The notes: a model not told the origin generated them from the letters alone. DNA of 64,000 nucleotides from Maritalea mobilis (GCF_004363175.1 NZ_SNYR01000001.1:248001-312000); one strand, 5' to 3'; counted from the first letter of the stretch, positions 18,083-29,600 are shown. Translations and numbers: made by a program.

Positions 18083-19099
18083 TCAATCATCCAAACGATC
18101 TTCTTCAACTGCGTGGCACGCTACTGTGCTTCCATCGGGTTGGCGCATGGGACGAGGGCGCTCATGACGGCAGCGATTGGTGGCGAAATGACATCTGCTT
18201 TCAAACGGACAGCCAGTTGGCGGCGCAAGCGGCGTTGGCCGCTCACCACGCAGGCGAATATATTTTGGCTTGTCGTCTTTAAGTTGCGGAATGGCAGACA
18301 AAAGTGCCCTTGTGTAAGGATGTTTCGGGCGTTCAAACAGAGTACGAGTACTGGATATCTCACAAATAGACCCCAAATATAAAACCGCGACACGCGTGGC
18401 AAAATGCTGCACCACATTCAAATCATGCGCAATAAATAAATATGTTATGCCGCGTTCTGCCCGTGCTTCAAGCATAAGGTTCAAAATTTGCGCCTGTATC
18501 GAAGCATCAAGTGCAGAAATCGGTTCATCAGCAATCATAAATTCGGGATCAACCGTCAGCGCGCGCGCAATCGCTATGCGTTGGCGTTGCCCGCCTGAAA
18601 AAGCATCGGGGTAACGATCACTCCAGGTCTGATCAATCCCCACCGAACGCATAATGTCCGTCTTGCGCTGTTGAATGTCCTGCGGCGAATAATCGGGAAA
18701 GTGGTGCTTTAGAGGTTCAACCAAAGCCTCATCCACCGTCATGCGTGGATTAAGCGATGCGTAGGGGTTCTGGAAAATCATTTGCATGCGCTTGCGCAAG
18801 GGGCGCTGTTCACCACGTGAAAGTTGATCAACTCGTTGACCATCAAAGTGAATTTCGCCCGAAGTTGGCCGCTCCAACCCGGTGATCAGTCGTGCAATCG
18901 TTGACTTCCCGCAGCCAGATTCCCCAACCAAACAAAAAGCCTCGCCCTGATCGATGGAGAAAGAAACATCGTTCACCGCATGCACATAGTTTTTTCGGCT
19001 ACGCAGACCCAGCGAACCAGGGCCACGATGGTGCAACTCAAACTGCATATGTAAATTTTTGACGTCCACCAAGGGGCGGTTTTGTACCACATCATTCAT
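18083..19099 (-). CDS. dppF: Peptide-type ABC importer, ATP-binding protein (DppF/OppF-like)
   Basis: 338 residues, a cytoplasmic ATPase energising uptake. Walker A is GESGCGKST, the signature FSGGQRQRIAIARAL and Walker B FMIADEPISALD; the C-terminal oligopeptide-transporter extension contains CPFESRCHFATNRC. It follows the second ATPase gene by 4 bases. The family imports di- or oligopeptides, nickel chelates or opines; the symbol describes the layout, not a proven substrate. Confidence 0.92.
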   Translation of the reverse strand: MNDVVQNRPLVDVKNLHMQFELHHRGPGSLGLRSRKNYVHAVNDVSFSIDQGEAFCLVGESGCGKSTIARLITGLERPTSGEIHFDGQRVDQLSRGEQRPLRKRMQMIFQNPYASLNPRMTVDEALVEPLKHHFPDYSPQDIQQRKTDIMRSVGIDQTWSDRYPDAFSGGQRQRIAIARALTVDPEFMIADEPISALDASIQAQILNLMLEARAERGITYLFIAHDLNVVQHFATRVAVLYLGSICEISSTRTLFERPKHPYTRALLSAIPQLKDDKPKYIRLRGERPTPLAPPTGCPFESRCHFATNRCRHERPRPMRQPDGSTVACHAVEEDRLDD

Positions 19100-19103
19100 A
19101 GAG

Positions 19104-20087
19104 CTATTCCACCAATGTCTCTTGATGCAAGCGGTTCACTTCGTGGCAGGCCACTGAGGCGTCGCGATATTGCACAAGGCTCGGCCGCTCGCGCGTACAT
19201 TCTGGTGAGGCATACGCGCACCGCGGATGAAAGGGACAACCCTCAGGGAGTGACAGCAAAGAAGGCATATAGCCCGCGATAGACTTAAGTGGCGTGCCGG
19301 GCAAAGTCTGTTGCGGCAATGCGGAAATTAGGCCCTGCGTATAAGGATGCTGCGGGTCGTTGATCACTTCACGGGTTTTTCCCGTTTCCACCACTTCGCC
19401 CGCATACATCACCATTACGCGCTCTGTGAGTTGGCACACAACACCCAAATCATGCGTGATGAGAATAAGGCCGACATTGTTGGCCATGCATAAATGGAGC
19501 AGCAACTCCAAAATATCGGCTTGTGTGGTGACATCTAACGCAGTTGTTGGTTCATCAGCGATAATAAGATCAGGATCAAGCAGCAAAGCGATTGCGATAA
19601 TGACGCGTTGCCGCATACCGCCGGAAAGCTCATGCGGATATTGGCCCAGTCGGCTTTCAGGCGCAGAAATATAAACTTCGCGCAATTTTTGAATGGCAAT
19701 AAACTCGGCCTCATCCTGCCGCAATCGTCGATGCGCCATCAATGTTTCAACCATTTGTTGGCCGATGGTGAGTACCGGATTGAGCGTTACCAGAGGATCT
19801 TGAAAGATCATCGCCATCCGATTGCCACGAATTTTCCGCAACTGCCGCTCATTTAGGCGAACCATATCTTGTCCGTCAAATAGCACCTTGCCGCGATCAA
19901 TAAACCCGGGAGCGTTCAGCAAATTCATCATGGCAAATCCAGTTATGGACTTGCCCGCGCCAGACTCGCCAACAATGCCTAGGCGCTCGCCCTTTTGCAG
20001 CTCAAATGAAACATTGTTCACCGCAGTGATCGCGCCAAAAGGCCCGCCAAACTTTACATTTAGATTTTGCACGGACAACAAAGCCAT
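19104..20087 (-). CDS. dppD: Peptide-type ABC importer, ATP-binding protein (DppD/OppD-like)
   Basis: 327 residues with Walker A GESGAGKSI, signature LSGGMRQRV and Walker B LIIADEPTTALD; the C-terminal extension carries CPFHPRCAYASPEC. I chose the ATG at 20087, which overlaps the TAA of the upstream permease by one base (TAATG). A longer frame from 20135 would add 16 non-homologous residues. It pairs with the DppF-like ATPase as the heterodimeric motor. Confidence 0.92.
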   Translation of the reverse strand: MALLSVQNLNVKFGGPFGAITAVNNVSFELQKGERLGIVGESGAGKSITGFAMMNLLNAPGFIDRGKVLFDGQDMVRLNERQLRKIRGNRMAMIFQDPLVTLNPVLTIGQQMVETLMAHRRLRQDEAEFIAIQKLREVYISAPESRLGQYPHELSGGMRQRVIIAIALLLDPDLIIADEPTTALDVTTQADILELLLHLCMANNVGLILITHDLGVVCQLTERVMVMYAGEVVETGKTREVINDPQHPYTQGLISALPQQTLPGTPLKSIAGYMPSLLSLPEGCPFHPRCAYASPECTRERPSLVQYRDASVACHEVNRLHQETLVE

Positions 20088-21025
20088 TATCCAGCCTCCG
20101 GCACATGTTGCGGTGCAATGCTGTCGCGCAGCCAATCACCAAGCAAATTGACCACTAAAATCAGCACCACGAGCAACAGTGCAGGCAATGTGGTGATCCA
20201 CCAACTACCGGAAAACAAATAGTCAAATCCACTGGCAATCAGCGAACCAAGTGATGGGTAGGCGATCGGCATGCCAAGTCCCAAAAAGCTGAGGGATGCT
20301 TCCGCGATAATGGCGTTAGCGATTTGAATGGTTGAAATCACAAAGATCGATGCCAAAGAGTTGGGCAATATATGGCGCACCATAATGCGAACAGGGCCAA
20401 AGCCCATAATGCGCGCCGCATCCACATATTCCTTCTGCTTTTCCGCCAAAACTGTCGCCCGCACCGTGCGGGCATATTGCGGCCACTCGGCCAAGCCGAT
20501 GATCACGATCAAAAGGAAGGGGGCATATTGCGCAAAAAACGCACGGCCACCCACCACTTGGGTTAGCGCGAGGAACACAATAGCAATCATAAGTGTCGAA
20601 AAGGAGAGTTGAATATCAGCAAGGCGCATCAACAAACTATCCACACGGCCGCCCACATATCCGCTAATCAGGCCAATGCTGACGCCGATAAGTGTTTGCA
20701 CCAGCACCGCACCCAGTCCAATGATCAGCGAAAGCCGAAGCCCATAAAGCATGATCGACCACATATCGCGGCCTTGATCATCTGTGCCAAACAGAAATGC
20801 GGGCTCAGCGCCTTCTGCCCAGAATGGCGGCCGCTCGCTGTTGAGAATGTCAATTTGGGTGGTGTCAAACGGATCAAATGGCGCAAGCAGCGGTGCAAAC
20901 GCTGCCAGCAGGCACAATATTGCAAAGATCACCAGCGAAACAAAAGCCACAGGATGATGGCGCAATCCAATGGTGAGGTCGCTTTGAAAGAATCGTGAAT
21001 AGGGCGAAAGATATGAATTGCTCAT
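20087..21025 (-). CDS. dppC: Peptide-type ABC importer, permease (DppC-like)
   Basis: 312 residues, six predicted spans after a cytoplasmic N-terminus. The BPD_transp_1 coupling motif is around EYVDAARIMGFGPVRIMVRHILPN. It forms the channel with the DppB-like permease, whose stop overlaps this start by 4 bases (ATGA). Confidence 0.92.
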   Translation of the reverse strand: MSNSYLSPYSRFFQSDLTIGLRHHPVAFVSLVIFAILCLLAAFAPLLAPFDPFDTTQIDILNSERPPFWAEGAEPAFLFGTDDQGRDMWSIMLYGLRLSLIIGLGAVLVQTLIGVSIGLISGYVGGRVDSLLMRLADIQLSFSTLMIAIVFLALTQVVGGRAFFAQYAPFLLIVIIGLAEWPQYARTVRATVLAEKQKEYVDAARIMGFGPVRIMVRHILPNSLASIFVISTIQIANAIIAEASLSFLGLGMPIAYPSLGSLIASGFDYLFSGSWWITTLPALLLVVLILVVNLLGDWLRDSIAPQHVPEAG

Positions 21026-21978
21026 GCGGCCATCCTCGCCAAATTAACAGTCGGATTGATCGCACTGTAAAGCACATCAACAATGGTGTTCAGCACCACG
21101 AAAATCGCCCCGACCACCATCAGATAGGCAACGATCAACGGCGCGTCGCCACGGTTCACCGCTTCCAAAAACATAAAGCCCATGCCCGGCCACTGAAACA
21201 CGGTTTCTGCCAAAATTGTATAGGCCACCAATGTGCCGATTTGCACACCACCAACGGTTACAACTGGCAGTAATGTGTTTTTCAATGCGTGGACAAAATA
21301 GATGCGCCAGGGCGATAGGCCACGCGCACGGGCATATTTCACATACTCGCTTTTCAACACTTGCCGCATCTCGGCGCGGATCAACCGCACAAAAAGTGGC
21401 AGCATGACTGAGGCCAAAGCAAATGCGGGCAAAACAATATGTTTCAGCCCATCCCAAGATGCGAAATTTGTTTCCCAATAGCCGACAATTGGCACAACAT
21501 CGCCGCGACCAAATGAGGGTAAAATGTTCCAAGTCACCGAAAACAGATAGATCAACAAAATGGATGTAACGAATACGGGAACAGACAGCCCCAAAACAGA
21601 AACACTCAAAATCAGCCGGCTAATCGTATGATGGGGATAAAGTGCTGTGAAGATGCCTAGCGGCACGGAGAAAATGCCCACAAGCACTGCCGCCGCAAAA
21701 ATCAGTTCCAAAGTCGCAGGCATCTTTTTCAGGATAACCGTCAGCGCAGGCTCTTTGAAAAATGAGCTGGTGCCCAAATCACCCTGAATTGCACCGGACA
21801 CAAACTGGAAATATTTGGTCAAAAACCCGGCATCAGTTTCAACATTATACGCCGCAGCCGAGCCTGCATTGAGTCCTTGTTGGAAAGCAAGATTATCCTG
21901 CACGGTAAACCCAATCAGCGAGATTACCGCGAGCACAAGAAGTGCCTGAATAAATCTTTTTGCCAAATAAATAATCAT
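21022..21978 (-). CDS. dppB: Peptide-type ABC importer, permease (DppB-like)
   Basis: 318 residues with a first membrane span at residues 9-26 (FIQALLVLAVISLIGFTV), a periplasmic loop and five further spans. The coupling loop reads EYVKYARARGLSPWRIYFVHALKN. It starts 57 bases after the binding-protein gene. Confidence 0.92.
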   Translation of the reverse strand: MIIYLAKRFIQALLVLAVISLIGFTVQDNLAFQQGLNAGSAAAYNVETDAGFLTKYFQFVSGAIQGDLGTSSFFKEPALTVILKKMPATLELIFAAAVLVGIFSVPLGIFTALYPHHTISRLILSVSVLGLSVPVFVTSILLIYLFSVTWNILPSFGRGDVVPIVGYWETNFASWDGLKHIVLPAFALASVMLPLFVRLIRAEMRQVLKSEYVKYARARGLSPWRIYFVHALKNTLLPVVTVGGVQIGTLVAYTILAETVFQWPGMGFMFLEAVNRGDAPLIVAYLMVVGAIFVVLNTIVDVLYSAINPTVNLARMAA

Positions 21979-22035
21979 CTTATCTCAAATAAAACTCGCG
22001 GTTGCAGCTCAAGTGAAAATGGTTGTGGGGTTGCA

Positions 22036-23592
22036 TTATTGAGCCTCCATCACAAGGTCGCCGAAATAGGGCGCATTTTGCGCATTCACAATGTCTTCAG
22101 CCAAAATGCCGTTACGCACGCCCCAAGCTAAATTTTGCCAGTGCAGTGGAATAAAAGCGGCATCATCGAACAAAATCTGTTCAAGATCACGCAATAGCTC
22201 CGCTCGCAAGGTCGCGTCCATTTCGCTATTCGCGCGTTGCATCAACTCGTCCGCATCGGGGTTACAATACCCTGATGAGTTGTAACGGCCTTGCCCGGTT
22301 TCTTCATTCGGACACGCCGTCAAAAACTGATGGAAATTAGCGCTGTCTTCGGTGTCTGAATGCCAGCCGATCATCATAATATCAGCAGCCCGCGCGTCAT
22401 ACTGGGTCCAATATTGCGCCTTTGGAATGGTTTGCAAATCAACTTCAATATTGATCTTGCTCAGCATCAGCGCTACCGCCTGCGCGATACGTTCATCATT
22501 CACATAACGATTGTGCGGTGCCAACATGCTGACTTGAAAACCATCCGCATATCCGGCCTCCGCCATCAATGCCTTTGCTTTGTCTAAGTCATAGCGCGGC
22601 GCTAGCACCTCAATATGTCCCACATATCCTTCGGGGCTCATTTGCGCGCTAACCGTTGCAAATCCATGCATGATGCGCTCAACAATTCCGGCGTTGTTAA
22701 TCGCATAATCGACAGCTTGCCGCACACGGATATCTTTGAACGCAGGCACACGATCCATGTTCAGCTGAAAGGTGATCGCGCGTGTGCCGGGCATGGTGAT
22801 GAGTTTGGTTTGCGGATGGTCTGAAACATTTTTGAGGTTCGATGGGGCAACGGGGGCAATAAAATCAACCGCTCCCGAAAGCAGAGCCGCCAGCCGGGTT
22901 GAATCTTCTTTAATCGGCGTCAGCACAATTTCTTCAACATTGCCTTTGGATTGTTGATCCCAATAGCGGTCAAAGCGTTTGAACACGCTTTTCACGCCTT
23001 GTTCGCGCTCTGCCACGATAAATGGCCCGGTACCCGAGGCATTGCGAGAAGAGAAGCTATTGCCGTGTTTAACGATCTCGGCTTTGTCACGTCCATCATC
23101 CGTCAAACCGGAGTAAAAAGCTCGATCCATAGGGAAAAGATAGGTCAGAGAGTTTAAAACAAGCGGGTAGGGTTGGCTCATTTTGACATCGAATGTGTGA
23201 TCATCAATCACTGAAACAGACGTGAAGGGCTCAAAAATCGCCTTGAAGTCACCACTGGTTTTTAAGCGGTTGAATGTCCATTCAACATCGTATGCCGTCA
23301 GCAAATTACCACTGTGAAACTGAACATTCTCCCGCAAATGGAAGCGCATCGTTTGCGGGGCGACATATTCCCATCGCTCGGCCAACCGCGCTTCAATTTC
23401 GTGATCTTGCGTCCAACGCACCAGCGGATCAAAAATCAAATGCGACAATTGCAACGTGCCGCCGGAAAGCTGCTCATAAGGATCCAATGAAACCGGATCT
23501 GCATCATAGGCTACGCGCAAACTGTTCTGCGCCGCCGTTGGCCCACTGAACATCACAGTGAGCATGATTGCTGCAAAAACTCTCCTCAACAT
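22036..23592 (-). CDS. dppA: Peptide-type ABC importer, periplasmic binding protein (SBP family 5)
   Basis: 518 residues. A Sec signal peptide ends near residue 21 (TAA-QN), followed by the family-5 start LRVAYDADPVSLDPYEQLSGG. The inner motif around FRDRYW-like FKRFDRYWDQQSKGNVEEIVL is also typical. It captures the ligand and delivers it to the DppB/DppC channel. A strong GGGGAGGA ribosome site precedes the ATG. The gene begins 74 bases after the stop of the last synthetase gene and runs in the same direction, so read-through from the synthetase operon is possible. A regulator-controlled promoter of its own cannot be excluded. Confidence 0.92.
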   Translation of the reverse strand: MLRRVFAAIMLTVMFSGPTAAQNSLRVAYDADPVSLDPYEQLSGGTLQLSHLIFDPLVRWTQDHEIEARLAERWEYVAPQTMRFHLRENVQFHSGNLLTAYDVEWTFNRLKTSGDFKAIFEPFTSVSVIDDHTFDVKMSQPYPLVLNSLTYLFPMDRAFYSGLTDDGRDKAEIVKHGNSFSSRNASGTGPFIVAEREQGVKSVFKRFDRYWDQQSKGNVEEIVLTPIKEDSTRLAALLSGAVDFIAPVAPSNLKNVSDHPQTKLITMPGTRAITFQLNMDRVPAFKDIRVRQAVDYAINNAGIVERIMHGFATVSAQMSPEGYVGHIEVLAPRYDLDKAKALMAEAGYADGFQVSMLAPHNRYVNDERIAQAVALMLSKINIEVDLQTIPKAQYWTQYDARAADIMMIGWHSDTEDSANFHQFLTACPNEETGQGRYNSSGYCNPDADELMQRANSEMDATLRAELLRDLEQILFDDAAFIPLHWQNLAWGVRNGILAEDIVNAQNAPYFGDLVMEAQ

Positions 23593-23625
23593 GTGGCTTT
23601 GTCCTCCCCAGAACCAAACGCACCA

Positions 23626-23647
23626 ATTTCAAACAGAAGTTTGAAAT
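23626..23647 (-). promoter_or_regulatory. Hairpin between the synthetase operon and the ABC importer
   Basis: A perfect 9-bp inverted repeat, ATTTCAAAC and GTTTGAAAT, with a 4-base loop, lies in the 74-bp gap. In the leftward direction no T-run follows (the next bases are TGGTGCG), so it is a poor terminator. It may be a weak attenuator, an mRNA processing or stability element, or an operator. Confidence 0.5.
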
Positions 23648-23666
23648 ATTTTGGCTGCGTTCCCCA

Positions 23667-26600
23667 TCACAAGCTTGGCACTCTAATGGGCTGTTTGTGA
23701 TCTGAAAAGAACTGTTCCGCAATCCGCTCAATATTCGGCGATTGCATGATTGAATAATGATCGGCCTCCAATATCTCCCCATAAATAAGTTCAGGTAAGC
23801 GTTGGCCCCATTTTGCCATATGGCCCTGCGGCTTGATCGGGTCGACCAGCAGCCCATCGGCAACCTGTCCTGCAACAAAAAGATGAACTTTCGTATGGCG
23901 TAGTTCGCCCGGCACATGGGCGCGCATCGCCGCCATGTTGAGCTGACAGCATCGCACAAGGTTTTCCAAATGTTGCTGCAACTCAGGGGCAATTTGGCTC
24001 TGTAACGAGGCATGAGATTTATTTAGACGCGGTGCCAAATCGTGCAAGAACGCCTCTTGTACTTCCTCTTTGGAATGTTCAGCGATCTCCGCGCCGCAAT
24101 CAGGTTCTGGCGGATCAATCATGGTCAGATAGCCAAACGAATTATCCTGATGCTCTGCTAGACGACACATTTCTGCCGCCACCCATGCGCCAAACGACCA
24201 ACCAACCAATTCCAAAATCTGCCGTTCTTGGTCAGTTTTCTGATCCAATGCCTGCAAATATGCTTTTGCCCGTGCTTGGATGGTCAGCGGCTCACCAGGT
24301 TCCAATCTAAGATTTGGATCGGAAATCGCATAGACCGTGGTGGCTTTGTCTAGATGCTGAAATAACGATTTGTATGAAGCCACTTCGCCGCCCACCGGGT
24401 GGATAAAGCAAATGACCTTCTCGCCATCGCCTTGTTGCCAGCAATCTACAGAGACAGGTAGGCTTTCGCCACCCTGCCGAACCTCACCGTCTTCCAGCCC
24501 TTCTTCAACATATTGCACCACATCGTTCAACGTCGCGTCCTCATGAAAGGCCGAAACGGGAAGGCTTACACCAAATGCAGCTTTGATTTCATCGATCAAA
24601 TCCAAGGCCATCAAAGAGTCGAGGCCCAACTCACCAAATGAATTGGATGGCGCAAATGTATCCAAGCCAAGCACGCTTTGAAGCATTGCCGATAAACGTG
24701 CGGCAATATCCGATGAACTGTCTTTACCAGCGATCAATTCAACCAGTCCGCCAACAGTCAATACAGGCGGCAATTCTGAAAGCGCGAACTCGGTGCCTAA
24801 AGCCGCCTTGATCTCATCAATCAAATCCAATGTCGCCAGCGAGTCGATGCCCAATTCATCCAAACTATGTTGGGTCGAAACTTCGGTTTCACCAGAAATG
24901 CTCTGAATCAAATCGATGATGATCTCATCTTTAGATTGATTAATCCCGCTCGGTGTCGCTACCGGTTTTTCTGAAGCACGATAAAATTGAACCGCGTCCT
25001 TCAACGCGACTGTCGATACACAAATTTGAGGATGCGAACTCGCCAAGCAACGTCGGAAAACGGAACGGCCTTCATGATCTGACAAACCATAAGTCAAATG
25101 CAATTGGTGCAGATCATCACGCTCAAGCGCATCAACCGCCATGCCGCTTTCCCGCCAAATATCCCAATTGATAACCGTACGCACCGTGTCGGGCGCGTTT
25201 GGGTTTATCCAGTGCGAAAAACTATCCAGCAACCCATTGGTCGCCGCATAATCCAGCTGCCCGCGACCTCCAAATTCCGAGGCCATAGATGAGCAATAAA
25301 TGACGCGCTTGGGTTGTTGGATCTCAACCCAGCTCTCCAGTTTTAACAGGCCTTGCGTTTTTACTTTGTTGTTTTGACGCATAGCGTCATTGTCACGATG
25401 TGCAATAAGCGCACCATGTGCCGCACCAGCGGCAAAAACGACATTTTCAACCGGGCGGTCCAGTTTCGGCAGTGTCGCATCTTCTTGTGCAAGATCGAGA
25501 GCATGCACGGTAATCCGATCCGCATAGTTCGCAAGTGCTTCAGGCAATTGTCCGCTACGTGTCGTGATGTCCAACTCAGCATTTGGATCGGATAGAATCT
25601 CAAGGCATATATTTCGTCCAATGCCACCGCTGGCGCCGATCACCAAGTGCCGACCACCATATCCCTCAATTTGCAAGCTTGACGAAACCATAGGCGCCAA
25701 TTGGCGCTGCCATAAACATCCATTTCGAACTGCATAACGACCAGCTTCAACGGGCCTAAGCGTCAGGAAATCATTTAAGTCTTCAAGGCAGCCATTCGCG
25801 AAATCAATCCAGCTGGCTGCCAAATCACACTCGCTGGTCAATACAGATTGTGCACCCGCCAAAAGCCCAGCGAGTGGCGCTTCATTTGCGCCATAAACAT
25901 CCGCTGCCTCGCATGAGGCGAGGACAATGCGCAATTTTGATGCTTTGAAATGCTGTGCCAATTCAAGCACCGCCGGAATTGCGTCCAAACAATAAATCTG
26001 TGCGTGATCCAGCTGTGCACTTGAGACACCAAGTCTGAGCTGCGCAGGCGCGAAGTTGATCACATCTACCGCCGCGATAGGATCGCTCTGATCAATCTCC
26101 CTGATGATTTCAGCTACGTCATCACCAATTTTCAGAAAGTGAACTTGCTCATAATTGCTCGCCAACGCGGCTTTCGCTTCGGCATCCAATCCATCGGCGT
26201 GCAATATGATCGCCAAATCTCGTTTTACACTCGGCCCATTCAAACGGCCCAAATTCTGCCAAGCAGGTGCATAAAGCCAGTCCTGCGCATCCAAGCGACG
26301 AATGTCGTTCAAATTTGCTGGGGCTTGCGCTTTGCCTTTCTTGGCAAATTCAAAATTCTCCAACATGAACGAATAAAGTGGAAAACCTTGTGGACGAGGG
26401 GCTATTTGCGTAATTTCGGGTGAAAGGTGCGCACCAGACAACCAGCGCTCCAAACGTTCTTCCAAATCATCACGTGCCGCCAAGTCGATCTGTTCATTGG
26501 ATGCTGACTTTCGTCCATCATCCAGTTTTCGCAAGGCAGCTACTGCTTGTTTCGCATCTGCACACACAAAGCCTGCACGGTAGGATAGGTGCGGCGTGCC

Positions 26601-29600
26601 GTACTGCAAAAATGACAAGACGTTATTGAGCTGGTCAGGTTGCTGTTCCAGATAATCAGCAATTTGTTTCGCCCAAATCACCAATGCATCATGACTGTGC
26701 GCAGAAAGCAAAAATAGCGGTACCGTTTGTTTTGATTTAGACGCAAGCGTTTCAAATTCGCCAACAATCGCATGGGCATTGGTGCCACCGATGCCAAAAC
26801 TGCTGACGCCAGCGCGACGTTGCGTTTGGCACGCCCATGTCTTGCTTTTCGCCGGGAAGTGAATGGGTGTGTCGCCCAACGCAATTTCCGGGTTCAACGC
26901 TTTAAAATTCAAGTTCGGCGGCAAAGTTTTCGTTTTCAACGCCACAATCGCGCGGATAAGACCAACTAGACCAGCCGCCGCGCCCATATGGCCAATTTGG
27001 CTCTTAAGTGAGCTAACTGCAAGCGTGGTATCTCGTTCGCCATAAGCACGGCGTAGCGCTTCAATTTCAATTGGATCGCCTAACGCGGTTCCTGTGCCAT
27101 GCGCTTCGATAAAGGTGATGTCGTCAGCGCTTAAACCAGCATTGCCCAACGCGGCTTGCAAAACCTCTGTTTGCCCTTGAACAGATGGCGCGGTGTAGCT
27201 CATCTTGTCGTGGCCATCATTATTGATCGCCGATCCCTCAAAAACAGCATAAACCTTATGCCCAGCATCAAGTGCCTTAGACAATGGCATCAACAGCACA
27301 AAGCCATAGCCGCTGGCCCCGATAGTGCCAGACGCATCCCGATCAAATGGCCGACACAGCCCATCCTTGGAAAAAATATGTTGAGGCCGATAGGTGTAAC
27401 CATCTTGCAAAGTGGCGTCGATCAAACACCCGCCCACCAACATCATGTCCGCGTCACCATTGCGCAACATGCCGGCAGCCATATGTAGCCCGATCAATGA
27501 ACTGCCACACGCAGCCTGAACCGCAATCGCCGGTCCTTTCAATCCCAACCGATAGGCAATCTTTGAGCCCAAAAAGTCCTTATCGTGGTGCAATGCCACC
27601 TGAAAGCTGTCAGGCAAGTCAGCGTCATATTCGCCGTTCAATGTCTGCTGAAAATAAGTGTTCTCACCAGCGCTCGCCATCACGCCAATTCGGGCTTGTG
27701 AATGTTGCGGGTTCACACCTGCATCTTGCAAGCAATGCACAGCACCCATCAGCAAATGACGTTGCTGCGGGTCCATCAATTTGGCTTCGGGTTTGGAAAT
27801 GCCGAAATATGTAGGGTCAAAACCCATCATATTTTTCAATTGGCTACGAGCGCCAATTTTTCCATGTTCAGCATCAAACCGCTCAATGCCCGTACGATTG
27901 TTGAGGACTAAATCTGTAAACGCCTCATAATTCTCGGCGCCAGCAACATTAATCGAAACACCAACAATCGCCATCTTTTCTTGGCTGTTATGGCGATCCG
28001 ATTTCGGCGCACTTTTGGTTTCTTCTTGAGGGCCCAAATGCTGCGCAAGCTTCTCAATGCTGCTAAATTGAAAGAGCAGGGCGACAGGTAGCTGAATGCT
28101 AAACGCTGACTGGCAAGAATCGCGATAGCGAATAAGGTCTAGGCTCGTTGCACCTGCTTCGAAGAAAGTCTGCTCTGGTCGAATTTCACGATGGATGATG
28201 TCCTTAAACAGATCAGCTAGCTGACGTTCCGTTTGGTTACCCCAATCTATTTCCGCGAAATCTGAGTGCAGTTCTTGTTCTATTTTCTGAAGCTGCAGCT
28301 TCTTGCGATCAATCTTACCGCTTGGCGTTTTTGGCCAATTTTCCATCGCCACAAAACTATTCAGCCGCACATAATCCGGCAGGTGCTTTGCCAGATGGGC
28401 ATTGACTTTGCTCAGGGTAGGGGCTGCGCCATTCGCTTCATAAAAACAGGCCAGCTCACTGTCTGACTTTTGCACAACAATGGCCAGCGCAATGCCGGAC
28501 ATGCGATTAAGCACCGCTTCGATTTGCTGCAACTCGACGCGATGTCCAGACAATTTGATTTGATTGTCCAGTCTGCTGCGATAGGCAAAATGATAGTTCC
28601 GTACAATCGCCGCACGATCGCCAGTCTTATACCAAACACGCCCTTCTGCGTCAGTTTCAAACGCTTTGTCATTATCCTTGTCATCAGCATAGCAAGGGCG
28701 CACAAAATCACCTGAAACCAACAATTCGCCGGATCCATCCTCACTGTTTTGTGCATCCTTTATCCGGAAGGAAACATTAGAAATAGGGCGTCCTATTGGT
28801 GCACTGTCTGGCCACTGGTCTACATCTTCCGGCAGATTATAGGCACTCACCACATGGGTTTCGCTCGGCCCATAATGGTTGATCAGCCGCGCCTGCGGCA
28901 ATTGCTTGAACCAGGCTTTAAGCGTCTGCGTGCTCACAAGCTCTTCACCCGCTGAAACAACTTCTTTTAGATATGGCAAAATAATGCCGGAGCGGAGCGC
29001 TGTTTCAGCCAAAAGCTTCAGGGCAACAAACGGTAAGAATATACGCTCAATTCGTTTGTCACGCATCTCTTCCAGCAGGATGGCCGGATCTTGCCTTAGC
29101 TCGGGCTCGATAATATGGAACGTGCCGCCCGTTGTGAGCGTGGTAAAGATCTCTTGAAAACTTACATCGAATGATAGTTTAGAAAATTGTTGCGTGATGG
29201 CAGCTTTGGCCAATGTGCCTTCCTGTTTTTGCCATTGAAGCAAATTGCACAAGGCGTCATCGGGCACATAAACCCCCTTTGGTTCGCCAGTCGAACCAGA
29301 GGTGAAAAGCAGATAAAGCGGGTTTTCACCATCATGCGACGCAGGTTTGTTTTGCGAAGGCTGATTCAGGTTGACTTCATAAACATCAACATCTGCAAAA
29401 CTGCGAGGTTCAGCCTTAGGATGGGTAAGAATGAGTGAGGGCTTGGCTTTCTCAACAATGCGTTGCAGCATCTCGTCGGGATAGCTGGGATCAAGCGGCA
29501 GGATGGTAATGTTCATCTGTGCCAGCGCGATCAATGCAACAATATGCTCACGCGACGGTTGAATATATACACCGATCACATCGCCGGACTTGCGGTCACC

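Noticed and set aside
26200-26700. A cis-acyltransferase after the KS
   Set aside because: The segment has no GHSxG acyltransferase motif and is too short; it reads as a linker running into the KR.
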